A stretch of DNA of 44,075 nt from the NCBI GenBank assembly GCA_016284265.1, contig JAEEOM010000076.1, positions 68,522 through 112,596 on the forward strand, written 5' to 3'. Made by a program: the position numbers and the translations under genes. Shown in pieces: positions 33,471 to 43,900 of the stretch. The stretch's first letter is position 1, and every line of letters starts with the position of its first letter. The DNA comes from Bacteroidales bacterium (GTDB lineage Bacteria > Bacteroidota > Bacteroidia > Bacteroidales > UBA932). Below the pieces are notes generated by a model. That model saw only the letters and a list, made by a program, of their open reading frames with translations, ran no database searches and was not told the origin of the DNA.

Positions 33471-36005
33471 ATGAAACGATTCGTCTCTATTTATCTCATC
33501 CTTTTCTCCTTCTTCACTGTCTCCTGTCTCCAGGATCCGGCCATGCCCGACAGTGAGCCGGCGTCGCCGGTTGTGGAGGTCGAAAGCGGAAGCGTGACCC
33601 GGAAGTCTGTTACTGTGAAGGGATCCTTCACGGACAAATCATCAGGAATTACCGAATACGGCTTCCAGATGGCGGAAGGTTCGCCGGAGAACTGGCAGGT
33701 AATCGCCAAGAATCCGCCGAAAGACGGAGCCGGGAAATTCTCCTATACCGTCGATGGACTGGTTCAGGGACGCGATTATTACTTCCGTACGTATATTTCA
33801 AATGGCAGTACGGTCAAGTATTCCGCAGCCTCGGAAGCGGTCCGTACATTGCCCAATGCCGTGGCCAGCGTCACGGAGGTGACAATCAACGGCTGCATCC
33901 TGTCGGCTTCCATCGAAGATGACGGTGGCCGCGACATCCTTTCGGTGGGTTTCCTCGGCGGCCCTTCGTCAGATCTTAATATGCTCGTGCAGCAGGGCGT
34001 TGTCATTCCGGCCGTGCTCGATGCGGACGGCAAGCGTTTCTCTGCCCCTGTGGGCAATGATTTTACCTTGGGAGAGACGTGCTATTTCATTGCCTATGCC
34101 GAAAATGCGGAAGATGCCCAGCATACCTACAAAGGCTACAGTCCGAAAGCCTTGCCGGTGACGGTGACCGATGCGTTCCCGGCGAAGATTGCGGAGCCGG
34201 TGTTTGCAGAATATCTCTCCACTCATTTCGACAGTAACAAAGACGGCGTGTTCTCCTGGTCGGAACTTCGGACCATCAAGTCCATCGACGTAATCACGGA
34301 CCGGATAACGACGATACAGGAGATAGCCCTGATGCCGGAATTGCAGCATTTGTCCTGCCACGGTACGGCGCAAGGCTCCGGCAAACTGGCCGCTCTGGAT
34401 ATCAGTCAAAACGCCAAGCTGACCGCGCTCTTCTGCGACAACAACGAACTTGCAGAGCTCATCGTGGCTGGCAATCCGTCGCTGGATACCCTGTCGTGCG
34501 CGAACAACCAGCTTACCCAGCTCGAGGTTGAGAACAATACAGCGTTGCGTTACCTGGATATCAGTGGCAATCCTTTGACAAAGATCGATCTGTTTTCCTG
34601 TACGAAATTGCGGACTTTCGATGCGCGGAACTGCCCCGCGCTGCAGCGGATTTTTGTCTGGATGGGCTTTGACAAAGCCCGGTACCCGGGCTTCAAGAAA
34701 GAAGATGCCGCCGAATATGCGCCCAGTCCCTCATCCGCCGTTCCCTTTGCGGATGCGGCTTTCAGGGATTATTGTATTGCCCGTTTCGATTTGAACCGGA
34801 ACGGCGAAGTGTCTGTGAGCGAAGCGGAAGCAGTACAGGAAATCACGGTTTCTACCGAAGAAGTTGAGTCCCTGCAGGACCTGAAATATTTCACGGGTCT
34901 GCAGAAACTGTCTTGTTGCGGTCCAGAGGCGGGCGGACGCCTGACCTCGCTGGACCTCTCGTACAATCCGGGCCTCCAAACCTTGGACTGCCGCCGGAAC
35001 CAACTGACCCTGTTGGATATTTCTGCCAACACCCGGCTCTCGGAACTCGATTGTTCGGGCAACCCGTTACAGCGGATCGTGTTGGACCCCGATCAGACGA
35101 TCGCCTCGTTGAACAAGCCCGAAGAGACACCGTTGATTTACAAAATTACCGGATTGTCTCTCATGCCCACAGAAAGCATGATGACAAAAGATGAGAAACT
35201 GGCACTGGCTGTATCCATCCTCCCTGATAAAACGGTCAACGAGGCGTGCATCCGGGCAGGCATCACCTGGAGAAGCAGCAATGACAGAGTGGCCTCCGTC
35301 ACGCAGGAGGGCGTGGTTACTGCTGTATCGACGGGTCAGTGTACCATCACGGCTTCCTATGACGGAAAAACCGCCAGTTGCACCATTTCGGTCGTCATCC
35401 CGGTCACGGCGGTCAAACTGGAACCGACGGAAATCCATCTCCATGTCGGTGCAACCAAGACGATTATGGCGACGGTGCAACCGATCAACGCCACCGAGAA
35501 GACGATTGTTTGGGCGAGCGACAACGAGTCTGTCGCCACGGTATCCAGCCGGGGTGTCGTGACGGGCGTTTCCAGAGGTTCTTGTACGATTACTGCCACG
35601 GTAGGAGGATTAAGCGCCTCCTGTCTGGTCGAAGTCGGAGGTGTGTCGTTGACGGGCACTTATTTCCCGGATCCGGCATTCAGAAACCATATCTCGTCCC
35701 GATTCGATAAAAACAGGGACAATGTCCTTTCGGAAGAGGAACTGGCGGCGATCACGCAGATCGATCTGCCTGCGTCCGGCGTAACGACGGTCAAATCCAT
35801 GGCCGGCGTCGAATTCTTTACGGCACTGCAGTATCTCAATTGCAGCGGCAATCAGTTCAGAATTCTGGATGTCAGCGCGAATCCAGTGCTGGAAATGCTG
35901 GATTGCAGGTACAACCCCAATCTGAAGGAGATCTGGTTGAAGACAGGACAAACGATCGCAGTCCTGGAGTATGATACCGAGGTCGCGACGATTTACTACA
36001 AATAG
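33471..36005 (+). CDS. Lipoprotein with FN3-like, EF-hand-like, leucine-rich and Big2 domains
   Basis: An 844-residue surface lipoprotein (lipobox TVSC, Cys19). The track begins on a TTG at 33462; ATG 33471 was chosen. Order: two FN3-like domains (about 30-225); EF-hand-type loop at 254-265 (DSNKDGVFSWSE) with leucine-rich repeats (about 275-400); second loop at 440-451 (DLNRNGEVSVSE) with repeats (to about 550); two Big2 Ig-like domains (about 560-722); third loop at 746-757 (DKNRDNVLSEEE) with a short repeat block. The Ca-ligand spacing (1, 3, 5, 12) is kept in all three loops, though position 6 is Asn in the third. It is probably an adhesin or binding protein. A terminator follows. Confidence 0.85.
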   Translation: MKRFVSIYLILFSFFTVSCLQDPAMPDSEPASPVVEVESGSVTRKSVTVKGSFTDKSSGITEYGFQMAEGSPENWQVIAKNPPKDGAGKFSYTVDGLVQGRDYYFRTYISNGSTVKYSAASEAVRTLPNAVASVTEVTINGCILSASIEDDGGRDILSVGFLGGPSSDLNMLVQQGVVIPAVLDADGKRFSAPVGNDFTLGETCYFIAYAENAEDAQHTYKGYSPKALPVTVTDAFPAKIAEPVFAEYLSTHFDSNKDGVFSWSELRTIKSIDVITDRITTIQEIALMPELQHLSCHGTAQGSGKLAALDISQNAKLTALFCDNNELAELIVAGNPSLDTLSCANNQLTQLEVENNTALRYLDISGNPLTKIDLFSCTKLRTFDARNCPALQRIFVWMGFDKARYPGFKKEDAAEYAPSPSSAVPFADAAFRDYCIARFDLNRNGEVSVSEAEAVQEITVSTEEVESLQDLKYFTGLQKLSCCGPEAGGRLTSLDLSYNPGLQTLDCRRNQLTLLDISANTRLSELDCSGNPLQRIVLDPDQTIASLNKPEETPLIYKITGLSLMPTESMMTKDEKLALAVSILPDKTVNEACIRAGITWRSSNDRVASVTQEGVVTAVSTGQCTITASYDGKTASCTISVVIPVTAVKLEPTEIHLHVGATKTIMATVQPINATEKTIVWASDNESVATVSSRGVVTGVSRGSCTITATVGGLSASCLVEVGGVSLTGTYFPDPAFRNHISSRFDKNRDNVLSEEELAAITQIDLPASGVTTVKSMAGVEFFTALQYLNCSGNQFRILDVSANPVLEMLDCRYNPNLKEIWLKTGQTIAVLEYDTEVATIYYK

Positions 36006-36029
36006 CATTGCTGGCTGACCGGCATAAAA

Positions 36030-36059
36030 GAACCGTCCATCTTTTCAGGTGGACGGTTC
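36030..36059. terminator. Terminator hairpin between convergent genes
   Basis: GAACCGTCCATCT/AGGTGGACGGTTC pairs over 13 bp with one T-G wobble around a TTTC loop, flanked by AAAA on one side and CTTTG on the other. It lies between the lipoprotein gene ending at 36005 and susD, and may serve both. Confidence 0.85.
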
Positions 36060-36081
36060 CTTTGTAAATGATCGACACAGA

Positions 36082-37563
36082 TCAGTCCTTGTAGCCCGGA
36101 TTCTGTTGGAGTTCGGGGTAAGTGACGCGTTCGTCGCTGGAGATCGGCATCACGGCTTTCGTGTCGCCGGGCTTCAGCGAGTGCTGGTAGGCGGCGCCGC
36201 CACGGAAGTCGTGCGGGTCGGCGGCCAGGTCGCTGTTGAACGAACCGCCGGTACGCATCACGTCGAAGAAACGGTGACCCTCGCCGATGAACTCTTTCTG
36301 GCGCTCAATCTGGATGAGTTCCTTCGTGGCGTTCACGTCCGTGGCCGAGTTGTCAGCGCGTTTGCGCACGGCGTTGAGATAACTGTTGGCGGCGGCGGAG
36401 TTGCCCGATTCAAGGGCGGCTTCGGCGGCGATCAGGTAGGCTTCGGTGATACGCATCACGCGCGGATTGTTGCGGCGGAAGGTGTAGCCCTGGTCCTTGT
36501 TGCCGATGAACTTGCGGAGCCAGTATTCCCCGGTCTTCTTGGCGCCCGTTGACGGGTCGTCGTACTGGATCATCTGGCCGCGGATGTCATTCGGCGTGTC
36601 CTTGAACAGGTTGCGCCACTTCAGGGTCGGGATCAGGCTGGCGCCGGCGTTCGGATCGTCGAACCAGAGGTTGTGGTACATCGTGTAGAAGCCACCGTCG
36701 GAGTCGATATCGCCCTGGACGGAAACGAGCAGTTCAAGCACCGATTCGAGGTTGCCTTCCTGGCCCCAGTAGCTCGCGTAGCCTTCGCGGCTGACCATGC
36801 TGTAGGGTGAGTTGTTGATCACGTCGGTGGCGGCGGTCAGCGCCTCGGACCATTTGCCCATGTACAGATAGACACGAGCCTCGAGCAGCCGGGCCGCCCA
36901 GTAGTTGAAGTGGCCCAGATTCGGGTTGGTCGAAAGCAGCGGCTTGGCCGTAGCTAGGTCGGACAGTACCTGCGCATAGGTTTCGGCCACGGTGCTGCGC
37001 GGCTGGCGGGCTTCCTTCGGACCGACGGTCTCGGTAAGCAGCACGGCTCCGAGCGAGGCACCGTTGTCATAGGTGTAGGTCTGGCCATAGAGGCGGGCCA
37101 GGTCGAAGTAGCACAGGGCGCGCACGGCGTAGGCCTGGCCGGTGTAGTCGTCCTTCCTGGCGATGTCGCTGCTGGAGGTCGCTTCGCAGGCATCGATGTT
37201 CTCGATGAAGGTGTTGCAGCGCATGATCACGTTGTAGTAGTTCTCCCACAGGGTTCCGAAATAGGAACTCTGGGTGGATTCATACTGCCAGGTGTAGATC
37301 ACGCTGCCGGTTCCGTCGGCGGTACGCGGGTAGATGTTGTCGGCGCGCAGGTCGCCCATATACGGAATGTAGGTACCGTAGAGGGTATAGTACTTCAGCG
37401 GGGTGTAGAGGCCGTTGCAGGCGACGCCCGCATCGGCGAGGGTTACCATCGCGTTCTTGTCCACCACGGAGTCGGTCGGCGTCGTGTCGAGAAATCCCTC
37501 GCAGGCGGTCAGGCCGAGAAGCAGGACCGCTGCAATCGCAAGATGTTGAATATAGCGTTTCAT
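36082..37563 (-). CDS. SusD/RagB family nutrient-binding lipoprotein
   Basis: A 493-residue surface lipoprotein (lipobox LTAC, Cys21, followed by EGFLDTTP, the common SusD start). TPR-type helices with SusD landmarks are visible: CYFDLARLYGQTY, YWAARLLEARVYLYMGKW, and near the end ITEAYLIAAEAALESGNSAAANSYLNAVRKRA and IQIERQKEFIGEGHRFFDVMR. SusD proteins form the lid of the SusC transporter and bind glycans or peptides. It lies 19 bases after susC and is cotranscribed with it. No glycoside hydrolase or sensor gene is in the window, so the substrate is unknown. Confidence 0.96.
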   Translation of the reverse strand: MKRYIQHLAIAAVLLLGLTACEGFLDTTPTDSVVDKNAMVTLADAGVACNGLYTPLKYYTLYGTYIPYMGDLRADNIYPRTADGTGSVIYTWQYESTQSSYFGTLWENYYNVIMRCNTFIENIDACEATSSSDIARKDDYTGQAYAVRALCYFDLARLYGQTYTYDNGASLGAVLLTETVGPKEARQPRSTVAETYAQVLSDLATAKPLLSTNPNLGHFNYWAARLLEARVYLYMGKWSEALTAATDVINNSPYSMVSREGYASYWGQEGNLESVLELLVSVQGDIDSDGGFYTMYHNLWFDDPNAGASLIPTLKWRNLFKDTPNDIRGQMIQYDDPSTGAKKTGEYWLRKFIGNKDQGYTFRRNNPRVMRITEAYLIAAEAALESGNSAAANSYLNAVRKRADNSATDVNATKELIQIERQKEFIGEGHRFFDVMRTGGSFNSDLAADPHDFRGGAAYQHSLKPGDTKAVMPISSDERVTYPELQQNPGYKD

Positions 37564-37582
37564 CTCTTTCTGATTTTTGAGG

Positions 37583-40500
37583 TTAGAAGGTCAGGTCGAG
37601 GCCCAGGGTGACGGTCCGCATGGCGGGCATCGCATAGTAGTAGTAGCCGTTCGACTGGATCTCGGGGTCGATGTTCAGACCCGAGAAGGTCAGCAGGTTA
37701 GCGCCGGCCACGTAGATACGGGCGTTGCTCAGGCCGATCTTGCTGCCCGCGTTGCGAGGCAGGGTGTACGAAAGAGTGAGGTTCTTCAGACGGAGGAAGT
37801 CACCTTTCTTGAGGTAGCGGCTCGAATAGTAGTAACCGCCCTGGCCGTTGTCGGCGATACGGCGCGGCACATTGGTGTTGGTGTTGGTCTCGGTCCAGGC
37901 GTTGAGCTGGTCCTTGGCGATGTTGCGGTGCGCCCAGTAGTAACCGTCGCTTTCCATCTGCTCCACGCCTTCGTCCCAGATGTAGTGGCCGTACTTGTAC
38001 GACCAGGCCATGTCGAGGTTGATACCTTTCCAGCCCACGTTGAGGTTGAAGCCACCGAAGCCCTTCGGGATGGCGGTCATGCCTTCGAGGATCATGTTGC
38101 TGGCGTTCTGGCGGTTGGTCGGGTAGTGGTTCCAGGTGTCTTCGGGAACCGTGCCGCCTTCCGGAATGACGGTACCGTCTTTCAGGACGACGGTCATGTC
38201 GGCGATTTCGCCCTTCTCGTAGAAGGAACCTTCGGCGTACATCGGGTTACCTGCGTACAGGCGGCTGTTGCCCATATAGCCGTCTTCCTGGCAGACGCCC
38301 AGGTATTTGCGGGTGCGGTACTGGTAGAAGGCGTAGCCCTGCTGCCAGACCCACGGCGTGTCGACGATCGATTCACCCTCTTCGGAGAGCGCGAGCACTT
38401 CGTTGTGGACATGCGACCAGTTGGCACCGACCGACAGGTTCCAGCCGTTCTTGTTGCGGAGGATGTCGGCGTTCACGGCGATTTCCCAGCCGCGGTTGAC
38501 CATCGAGCCGATGTTCATCAGCGTGGAGGAGAAACCGGTGGTGGAAGGGACGGTGGCGTCGAGCAACAGGTCGGTGGTGAGCTTGTTGTAATACTCGACC
38601 GTTACACCCAGCACATCGAACAGGCGCAGGTCAAGACCGATGTTCCAGTTCTTGTTTTTCTCCCAAGACAGGTCGGAGTTGGCCAGGTTGCCCGGGTAGC
38701 TGGCGCCGATGTTGCCGTAGCTCGTGTAGTCGTAGACCGACATGTAGCCGAAATAAGAGGACGGCAGCGTACCGGAGGTACCGTAGGAAGCACGGATCTT
38801 ACCGTCAGTGAGCCAGTTCGCTCCCTCCAGGAAAGGTTCGTTGCTGAAGCGCCACGATCCGGAAACGGACCAGAAGTTACCCCAGCGGGTTTCCGGAGCA
38901 AGCTTCGAGCTGCCGTCACGACGGAACGTGCCCGTCAGATAGTAGCGGGCGCCGTAGTCGTAGCTCAGGCTGCCGAGCGCGGAGAGCAGGGTGCCCTGGC
39001 GGGTGTAGGTGTAGCCGTCGTCAAAGTTGGTGGCCAGGATCGACTGGGTCGCGCCCATGTAGGAGAAGTCGATCTTGTTGACGCAGGAAAGCTCGAATTG
39101 CTCATCCTCAGCTTCCCAGCCGGCCATGGCAGCGACGTGGTGGTCGCCCCAGGTCTTGTCGAAGTTCAAAGTCGTGGAACTGACCAGGCGGCGAATATTG
39201 ATGTGGTGGTCGGCCATATAGCCGCCCGCGTCACTGTAGGCGTAGAAGTTCGGGTGGCCGTAGAGCCAGCCGAAACGGTCGTGGACATAGAGCCAGTCTT
39301 CGCTGACCGTCGATTTCAGGCGCAGCCAGTCGGTGAATTTGATTTCGCCCCAGCCCTTGAGGATCAGACGGTTCTGCCAGGCGTCATTGACCTGCTTCTC
39401 GTAGGTCTGTACCGGGTTGATGGTCGAGAAGCTCGGGCTCCAGGCATCGAGGTAGAGGTCGCCCGTGTCCTTATAGGCATACGGCCAGCGTTCGTTGAGG
39501 ACCACCTTCCAGATGAAGAACGGGTTGTCCTTGGAGGCCCAACCGTCCTGGTGACCGTCCTGGTACTGCCAGGAATACTGGGCCGTGCCGCCTACGCTCA
39601 GCCAGTTGTTGATCTTGGCATCGGCGTTGATGGTGGTGGAGAAGCGCTTCAGGTAGTCGATGGTAACCACGCCCTGCTGGTCGGTCCAGCCCACGGAGGC
39701 GTAAACCTTGCCCTTCTCGCCGCCGCCCGAGAGGCTCACTTCATAGTTCTGGGCGATACCGGTGCGGAAGAGGACGTCTTCCCAGTCTTTGTAGATATAC
39801 TTGCTTTCATCCCTGGCGGGATAGTATTGCTGCACGCGGTTGTTCACATAAGCATCGACGCTGCCGTAACTCTGCCAGACGGAAGGATTGTCGTTGGCGT
39901 AGTTGGTCCAGGACATGCGGTGCATGGCTTCCGATTCCGCATCGTTGCAAAGCGGATAGTTGTCGTAGGCGAAATACGAGAAACCGGCACTGGCCTTGAA
40001 GTTGGCGGTGATTTTGCCCGCCTTGCCCTTCTTGGTCGTGATCAGGATCACACCGTTGGAAGCGCGGGAGCCATAGAGCGAGGCGGCCGCGGCATCCTTC
40101 AGGATGGTGATGGACTCGATGTCACCCGGGTTGAGGAAGTTCATCGAACCGATGGAGAGGTTGCCCCAGCCTTGGTCCCGGCTGGTGGCAGGAACGCCGT
40201 CGATGACATAGAGCGGCTGGTTGCCGGCATTGAAGGAGCCGAAACCACGGATGTTGATTTCCGTGTCGGCACCGGGCTGGCCGGAGTAAGAAGCCACCTG
40301 GACACCGGGGGCCTTACCGGCTAGCACCTGTTCGAAACTGACGACAGGCGCATCCTTGATAGACTCCTGCTTGACCACGGCGGCGGATCCGGAGTAGGAT
40401 CCTTTCTTAACCGTACCGTAAGCCACGACCATCGCCTCTTCCAGGGATTCCCTGTCAGGGGAGAGAATGACGTTTACCACAGGCTCTCCATTGTACTGGA

Positions 40501-40741
40501 CTTCCTGGGTGAGGAAACCGACCGATGAAAACTCCAGAATGGCTCCGCGGGCAACTCCGGTCAACGTATAGGCGCCGTTGTCGTCCGTGGCTACGCCATT
40601 CATGGTCCCTTTCACCACGACACTGGCGAACGGGATACCGCTTCCATCTTCTGAAGTGGTGACGCGTCCCGTCACCCTGTTCTGCGCAAGCGCCGTGCTG
40701 CAGAGAAGCACCAGGAGCGCTGCAGTGAGTAGTTTCTTCAT
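37583..40741 (-). CDS. SusC/RagA family TonB-linked outer-membrane transporter
   Basis: A 1052-residue outer-membrane transporter. Signal peptide 1-19 (STALA/QNR), a carboxypeptidase-regulatory-like domain (about 22-105), then the SusC signature region (ESLEEAMVVAYGTVKKGSYSG), plug (AGKAPGVQVAS, INIRGFGSFNAGNQPLYVIDG, ITILKDAAAASLYGSRASNGVI) and a barrel ending LGLDLTF. It imports ligand captured by the SusD protein encoded just downstream, powered by TonB-ExbBD. No N-terminal STN signalling domain is present, so control by an anti-sigma factor through this protein is not expected. The promoter has a consensus -7 box 47 bases before the ATG. The plus-strand ORF covering most of it is an antisense shadow. 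Confidence 0.97.
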   Translation of the reverse strand: MKKLLTAALLVLLCSTALAQNRVTGRVTTSEDGSGIPFASVVVKGTMNGVATDDNGAYTLTGVARGAILEFSSVGFLTQEVQYNGEPVVNVILSPDRESLEEAMVVAYGTVKKGSYSGSAAVVKQESIKDAPVVSFEQVLAGKAPGVQVASYSGQPGADTEINIRGFGSFNAGNQPLYVIDGVPATSRDQGWGNLSIGSMNFLNPGDIESITILKDAAAASLYGSRASNGVILITTKKGKAGKITANFKASAGFSYFAYDNYPLCNDAESEAMHRMSWTNYANDNPSVWQSYGSVDAYVNNRVQQYYPARDESKYIYKDWEDVLFRTGIAQNYEVSLSGGGEKGKVYASVGWTDQQGVVTIDYLKRFSTTINADAKINNWLSVGGTAQYSWQYQDGHQDGWASKDNPFFIWKVVLNERWPYAYKDTGDLYLDAWSPSFSTINPVQTYEKQVNDAWQNRLILKGWGEIKFTDWLRLKSTVSEDWLYVHDRFGWLYGHPNFYAYSDAGGYMADHHINIRRLVSSTTLNFDKTWGDHHVAAMAGWEAEDEQFELSCVNKIDFSYMGATQSILATNFDDGYTYTRQGTLLSALGSLSYDYGARYYLTGTFRRDGSSKLAPETRWGNFWSVSGSWRFSNEPFLEGANWLTDGKIRASYGTSGTLPSSYFGYMSVYDYTSYGNIGASYPGNLANSDLSWEKNKNWNIGLDLRLFDVLGVTVEYYNKLTTDLLLDATVPSTTGFSSTLMNIGSMVNRGWEIAVNADILRNKNGWNLSVGANWSHVHNEVLALSEEGESIVDTPWVWQQGYAFYQYRTRKYLGVCQEDGYMGNSRLYAGNPMYAEGSFYEKGEIADMTVVLKDGTVIPEGGTVPEDTWNHYPTNRQNASNMILEGMTAIPKGFGGFNLNVGWKGINLDMAWSYKYGHYIWDEGVEQMESDGYYWAHRNIAKDQLNAWTETNTNTNVPRRIADNGQGGYYYSSRYLKKGDFLRLKNLTLSYTLPRNAGSKIGLSNARIYVAGANLLTFSGLNIDPEIQSNGYYYYAMPAMRTVTLGLDLTF

Positions 40742-40788
40742 AAGCGGAATATAATAGGTTGGTTAATCTTTCGGGCAATTGCTCTCCA

Positions 40789-40796
40789 CAAATTTA
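40789..40796 (-). promoter_or_regulatory. -7 promoter box of the leftward susC
   Basis: Minus-strand TAAATTTG (plus-strand CAAATTTA) matches TAnnTTTG, with 47 bases between its G and the ATG at 40741. The same box and distance occur for the rightward susC. Confidence 0.65.
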
Positions 40797-40860
40797 ATAA
40801 AAAAATGAATTAATTGAATTCCGTCGGGAAACTTAGCTGGCTTTTGCCGTTTTTTTTGTA

Positions 40861-40868
40861 TAAATTTG
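40861..40868 (+). promoter_or_regulatory. -7 promoter box of the rightward susC
   Basis: TAAATTTG matches TAnnTTTG, with 47 bases between its G and the ATG at 40916. The 64 bases between the two divergent boxes are AT-rich at the left and contain GAATTAATTGAATTC, a possible protein-binding site. Confidence 0.65.
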
Positions 40869-40915
40869 TAGAATTAAGCACAGATACCAATTATTCATCC
40901 TAAAATAATCAGCTT

Positions 40916-43900
40916 ATGAGGAAACTGAAACTTGTGTTTACCTGCCTGGCGGCCCTGCTGGTCTGCGGCGTTGCTTTCGCCCAGAACCGCTCGGTCAAAG
41001 GTACGGTGACAGATGCTCAGACCGGCGAGACGGTCCCTTTTGCCTCCATCCAGCTCAAAGGTACCATGACGGGTACCGCGACGGATGCCGACGGTAACTT
41101 CGTATTCGAAGTGCCCCGGAATGCCACCCTTATTTTCAGCTCGATCGGATACGTCACCCAGGAGGTGGCCGTCGAAGGTCGCTCTGTCATCAACGTCCTG
41201 CTCCGGCCCGACGCAGAAGCGCTGGAGGAGACCATCGTCGTCGCCTACGGTACGGCGAAGAAGGGAACTTACACCGGTGCGGCTTCGGTCGTCAGGCAGG
41301 AGGCCATCAAGGATGTGCCTTCCGTCTCTTTCGAACAGGCCCTCAACGGCAAGGTCGCCGGTATGTCGATTACCCAGTCTTCGGGTCAGGTCGGTTCCGC
41401 TTCCGCCATCCGCATCCGCGGTATCGGTTCCATGAACGCATCCAATGAACCGCTCTACGTCATCGACGGCGTTCCGACGGTGTCGGGTGATACCGGCCAG
41501 ATGGGCGACTATCTCTACACGTCCAACAACGTGATGGCTACCCTGAACTCGAATGATATCGAGTCCATCACCGTACTGAAGGACGCCGCTGCTTCCGCCC
41601 TGTACGGTTCCCGCGCCGCCAACGGCGTGATCCTGATCAACACCAAGCGGGGCCGTGAAGGCAAACCGACCATCACCTTCCGTGCTTCGGTCGGCCTGAC
41701 GCCCAGTTGGGCTTACGACAACTTCGAGACGGCTTCCGCGCAGGACAACGTCGACATGCTGTACCAGATCTTCTGGGACTACCGCGTGTCCGGCGGCCGT
41801 ACGCACCAGTACGCCAGCGAATATGCCCTCGGCCAGCTGAACAGCAAGTGGAACCAGTTCGGGTATGACCTGACCAAGGACGACACCGAACGCTACGGCC
41901 ACATCAAGATTTCGGCGAAGACCGACGGCAAGCTGAAACGCACCGACGCCAACGGCAACGTCATCTTCTTCGACTGGGACGACGCCTACTTCCGCACGGC
42001 CGTCTATCAGACCTACGACCTGAACGTCAGCGGCGGTACGAAAAACAGTACCTATTATACATCCTTCGCCTATACGAAGGAGCAGGGCCGCGTCTATGTG
42101 AACGGTTTCGACCGTATCAGCGGCCGCGTGAACCTCAACCAGAAGGTGGGCAAGCATTTTGAGCTGGCTACCAACGTAAGCCTGGCCAATACCAACAAGG
42201 AGGGCTATAACGATACCCGCAACACGGGTTCCAACTACTTCATGCAGACCCGCAACCTGTTGTGGCCGCTCTACTGGCCCGATGACTACAAGACCGGCGA
42301 GCCCTGGACGACCCGTTATGCTTCCCTGGCCCAGAACCAGTTGTACTACAACGATCTGTGGGAGAATAACTCCCGGACCCTCAAGGTCGCTGTAAGCGAG
42401 ACGGCCACCATCAAGTTCACCGACTGGCTGAACTTCCGTACGATCTTCTCCTATGATGACACGCGCGTCCGCGACCACATCTGGTACAGTGCCGAGCACT
42501 ACAACGGTACTTCGGTCAACGGCCAGGTGACGGAAATGATGACCAGCTACCAGAAGACGGTCTCGTCCTCCACGCTCAACTTCAACAAGGAATTCGGAAA
42601 GAGCACCCTGAGCGCCCTGGTCGGCTTCGAGGCCGAGAAGAACTACACCGAGTTCATGCGTTCCACGGGTAAGGACCTTCCCGTCAGCGCCCTCCACACG
42701 GTGGCGACCGCCGGTACGCTTGATGCGAACTCCTACTATTGGGGCAACACGATGATGTCTGTCCTCTCCCGTGCGGAATACAACTACGACAACAAGTACT
42801 ACCTGTCGGCAAGCTTCCGCCGTGACGGCAGCTCCCGCCTCGGTTCCGCATCCCGCTGGGGTAACTTCTGGTCGGTGGCCGGTTCCTGGCGCATCAGCAA
42901 CGAGGCGTTCCTCCAGAACCAGGATGTCCTGAGCAATCTCCGTCTCCGTGCCTCCTACGGTGTGAACGGTACGCTGCCGAGCAGCAACTACGGCTGGCGT
43001 TCGCTTGCCGGCTACGGTTATAAATATATGGAAAGCCCGGGCGGCGGCCTGATCAACGCGGCGGACGCCAATCTGTCCTGGGAGACCAGCTATACGACCA
43101 ACGTGGCCCTTGAGTTCGGCTTCTTCGACAACCGTCTCAGCGGCAGCGTCGAGTGGTTCAACCGCGACTCCAGGGACCTGCTGCAGGACGTGCCCATTTC
43201 CTACATCACCGGTTTCAGTTCCACACTGCAGAATGTCGGTTCCATCAACAACCACGGTATTGAATTCGAATTGAACGGCGACATCATCAAGAACTCCAAC
43301 TTCCGCTGGAGCCTCGGCGTCAACGGTTCCTTCCTGAAATCCACGGTTACCGAACTGTACGGTGGCCAGGACATCATCTGGTGGGACCCGACGGGCGGTG
43401 ACGACCGCGCGAAATTCATCTATCGCGAGGGTGAGTCCACGCTGGCCTTCTGGGGCCGTGAGTGGGCAGGCGTCGAGCCGACGACGGGTGCCAACCTGTG
43501 GTTCTCCAACAACGAGAACATGGACGCCACGGTCGACGGCCGCAACGTCGTGTACGACCTGACCGATGCCGATGAGGTGATCATCGGCAATGCCAACCCG
43601 TTCGTCTTCGGCGGTATCAACACCGACGTGGCCTGGAAGGGTCTGAGCCTGGCGCTGAACTTCAACTACAAGATCGGCGGCCAGCTGGCCAACGGTGCCT
43701 GGCGCGACGTGGCTGATGACGGTTACTACTGGAACCGTATCCGCGCCCAGGAATACTTCGAGAACATGTGGACCGAGACCAACACCTCCGGTACGGAGCC
43801 GAAGCTTCGCGGTACCGACCTGGAAGACGCCATGCAGCGCAGCTCCCGCCACCTGCACGACGCCACGTTCCTCCGTCTGAAGACCGTCACGCTCTCCTAC

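Noticed and set aside
37577-40324. A 915-residue plus-strand ORF opposite susC
   Set aside because: Same cause: it mirrors a highly biased SusC gene whose plug and signature motifs are unmistakable on the minus strand.
40895-43858. A 987-residue minus-strand ORF at the right end
   Set aside because: It is the shadow of the rightward susC, which is open to the window end and has signal peptide, plug and barrel motifs.
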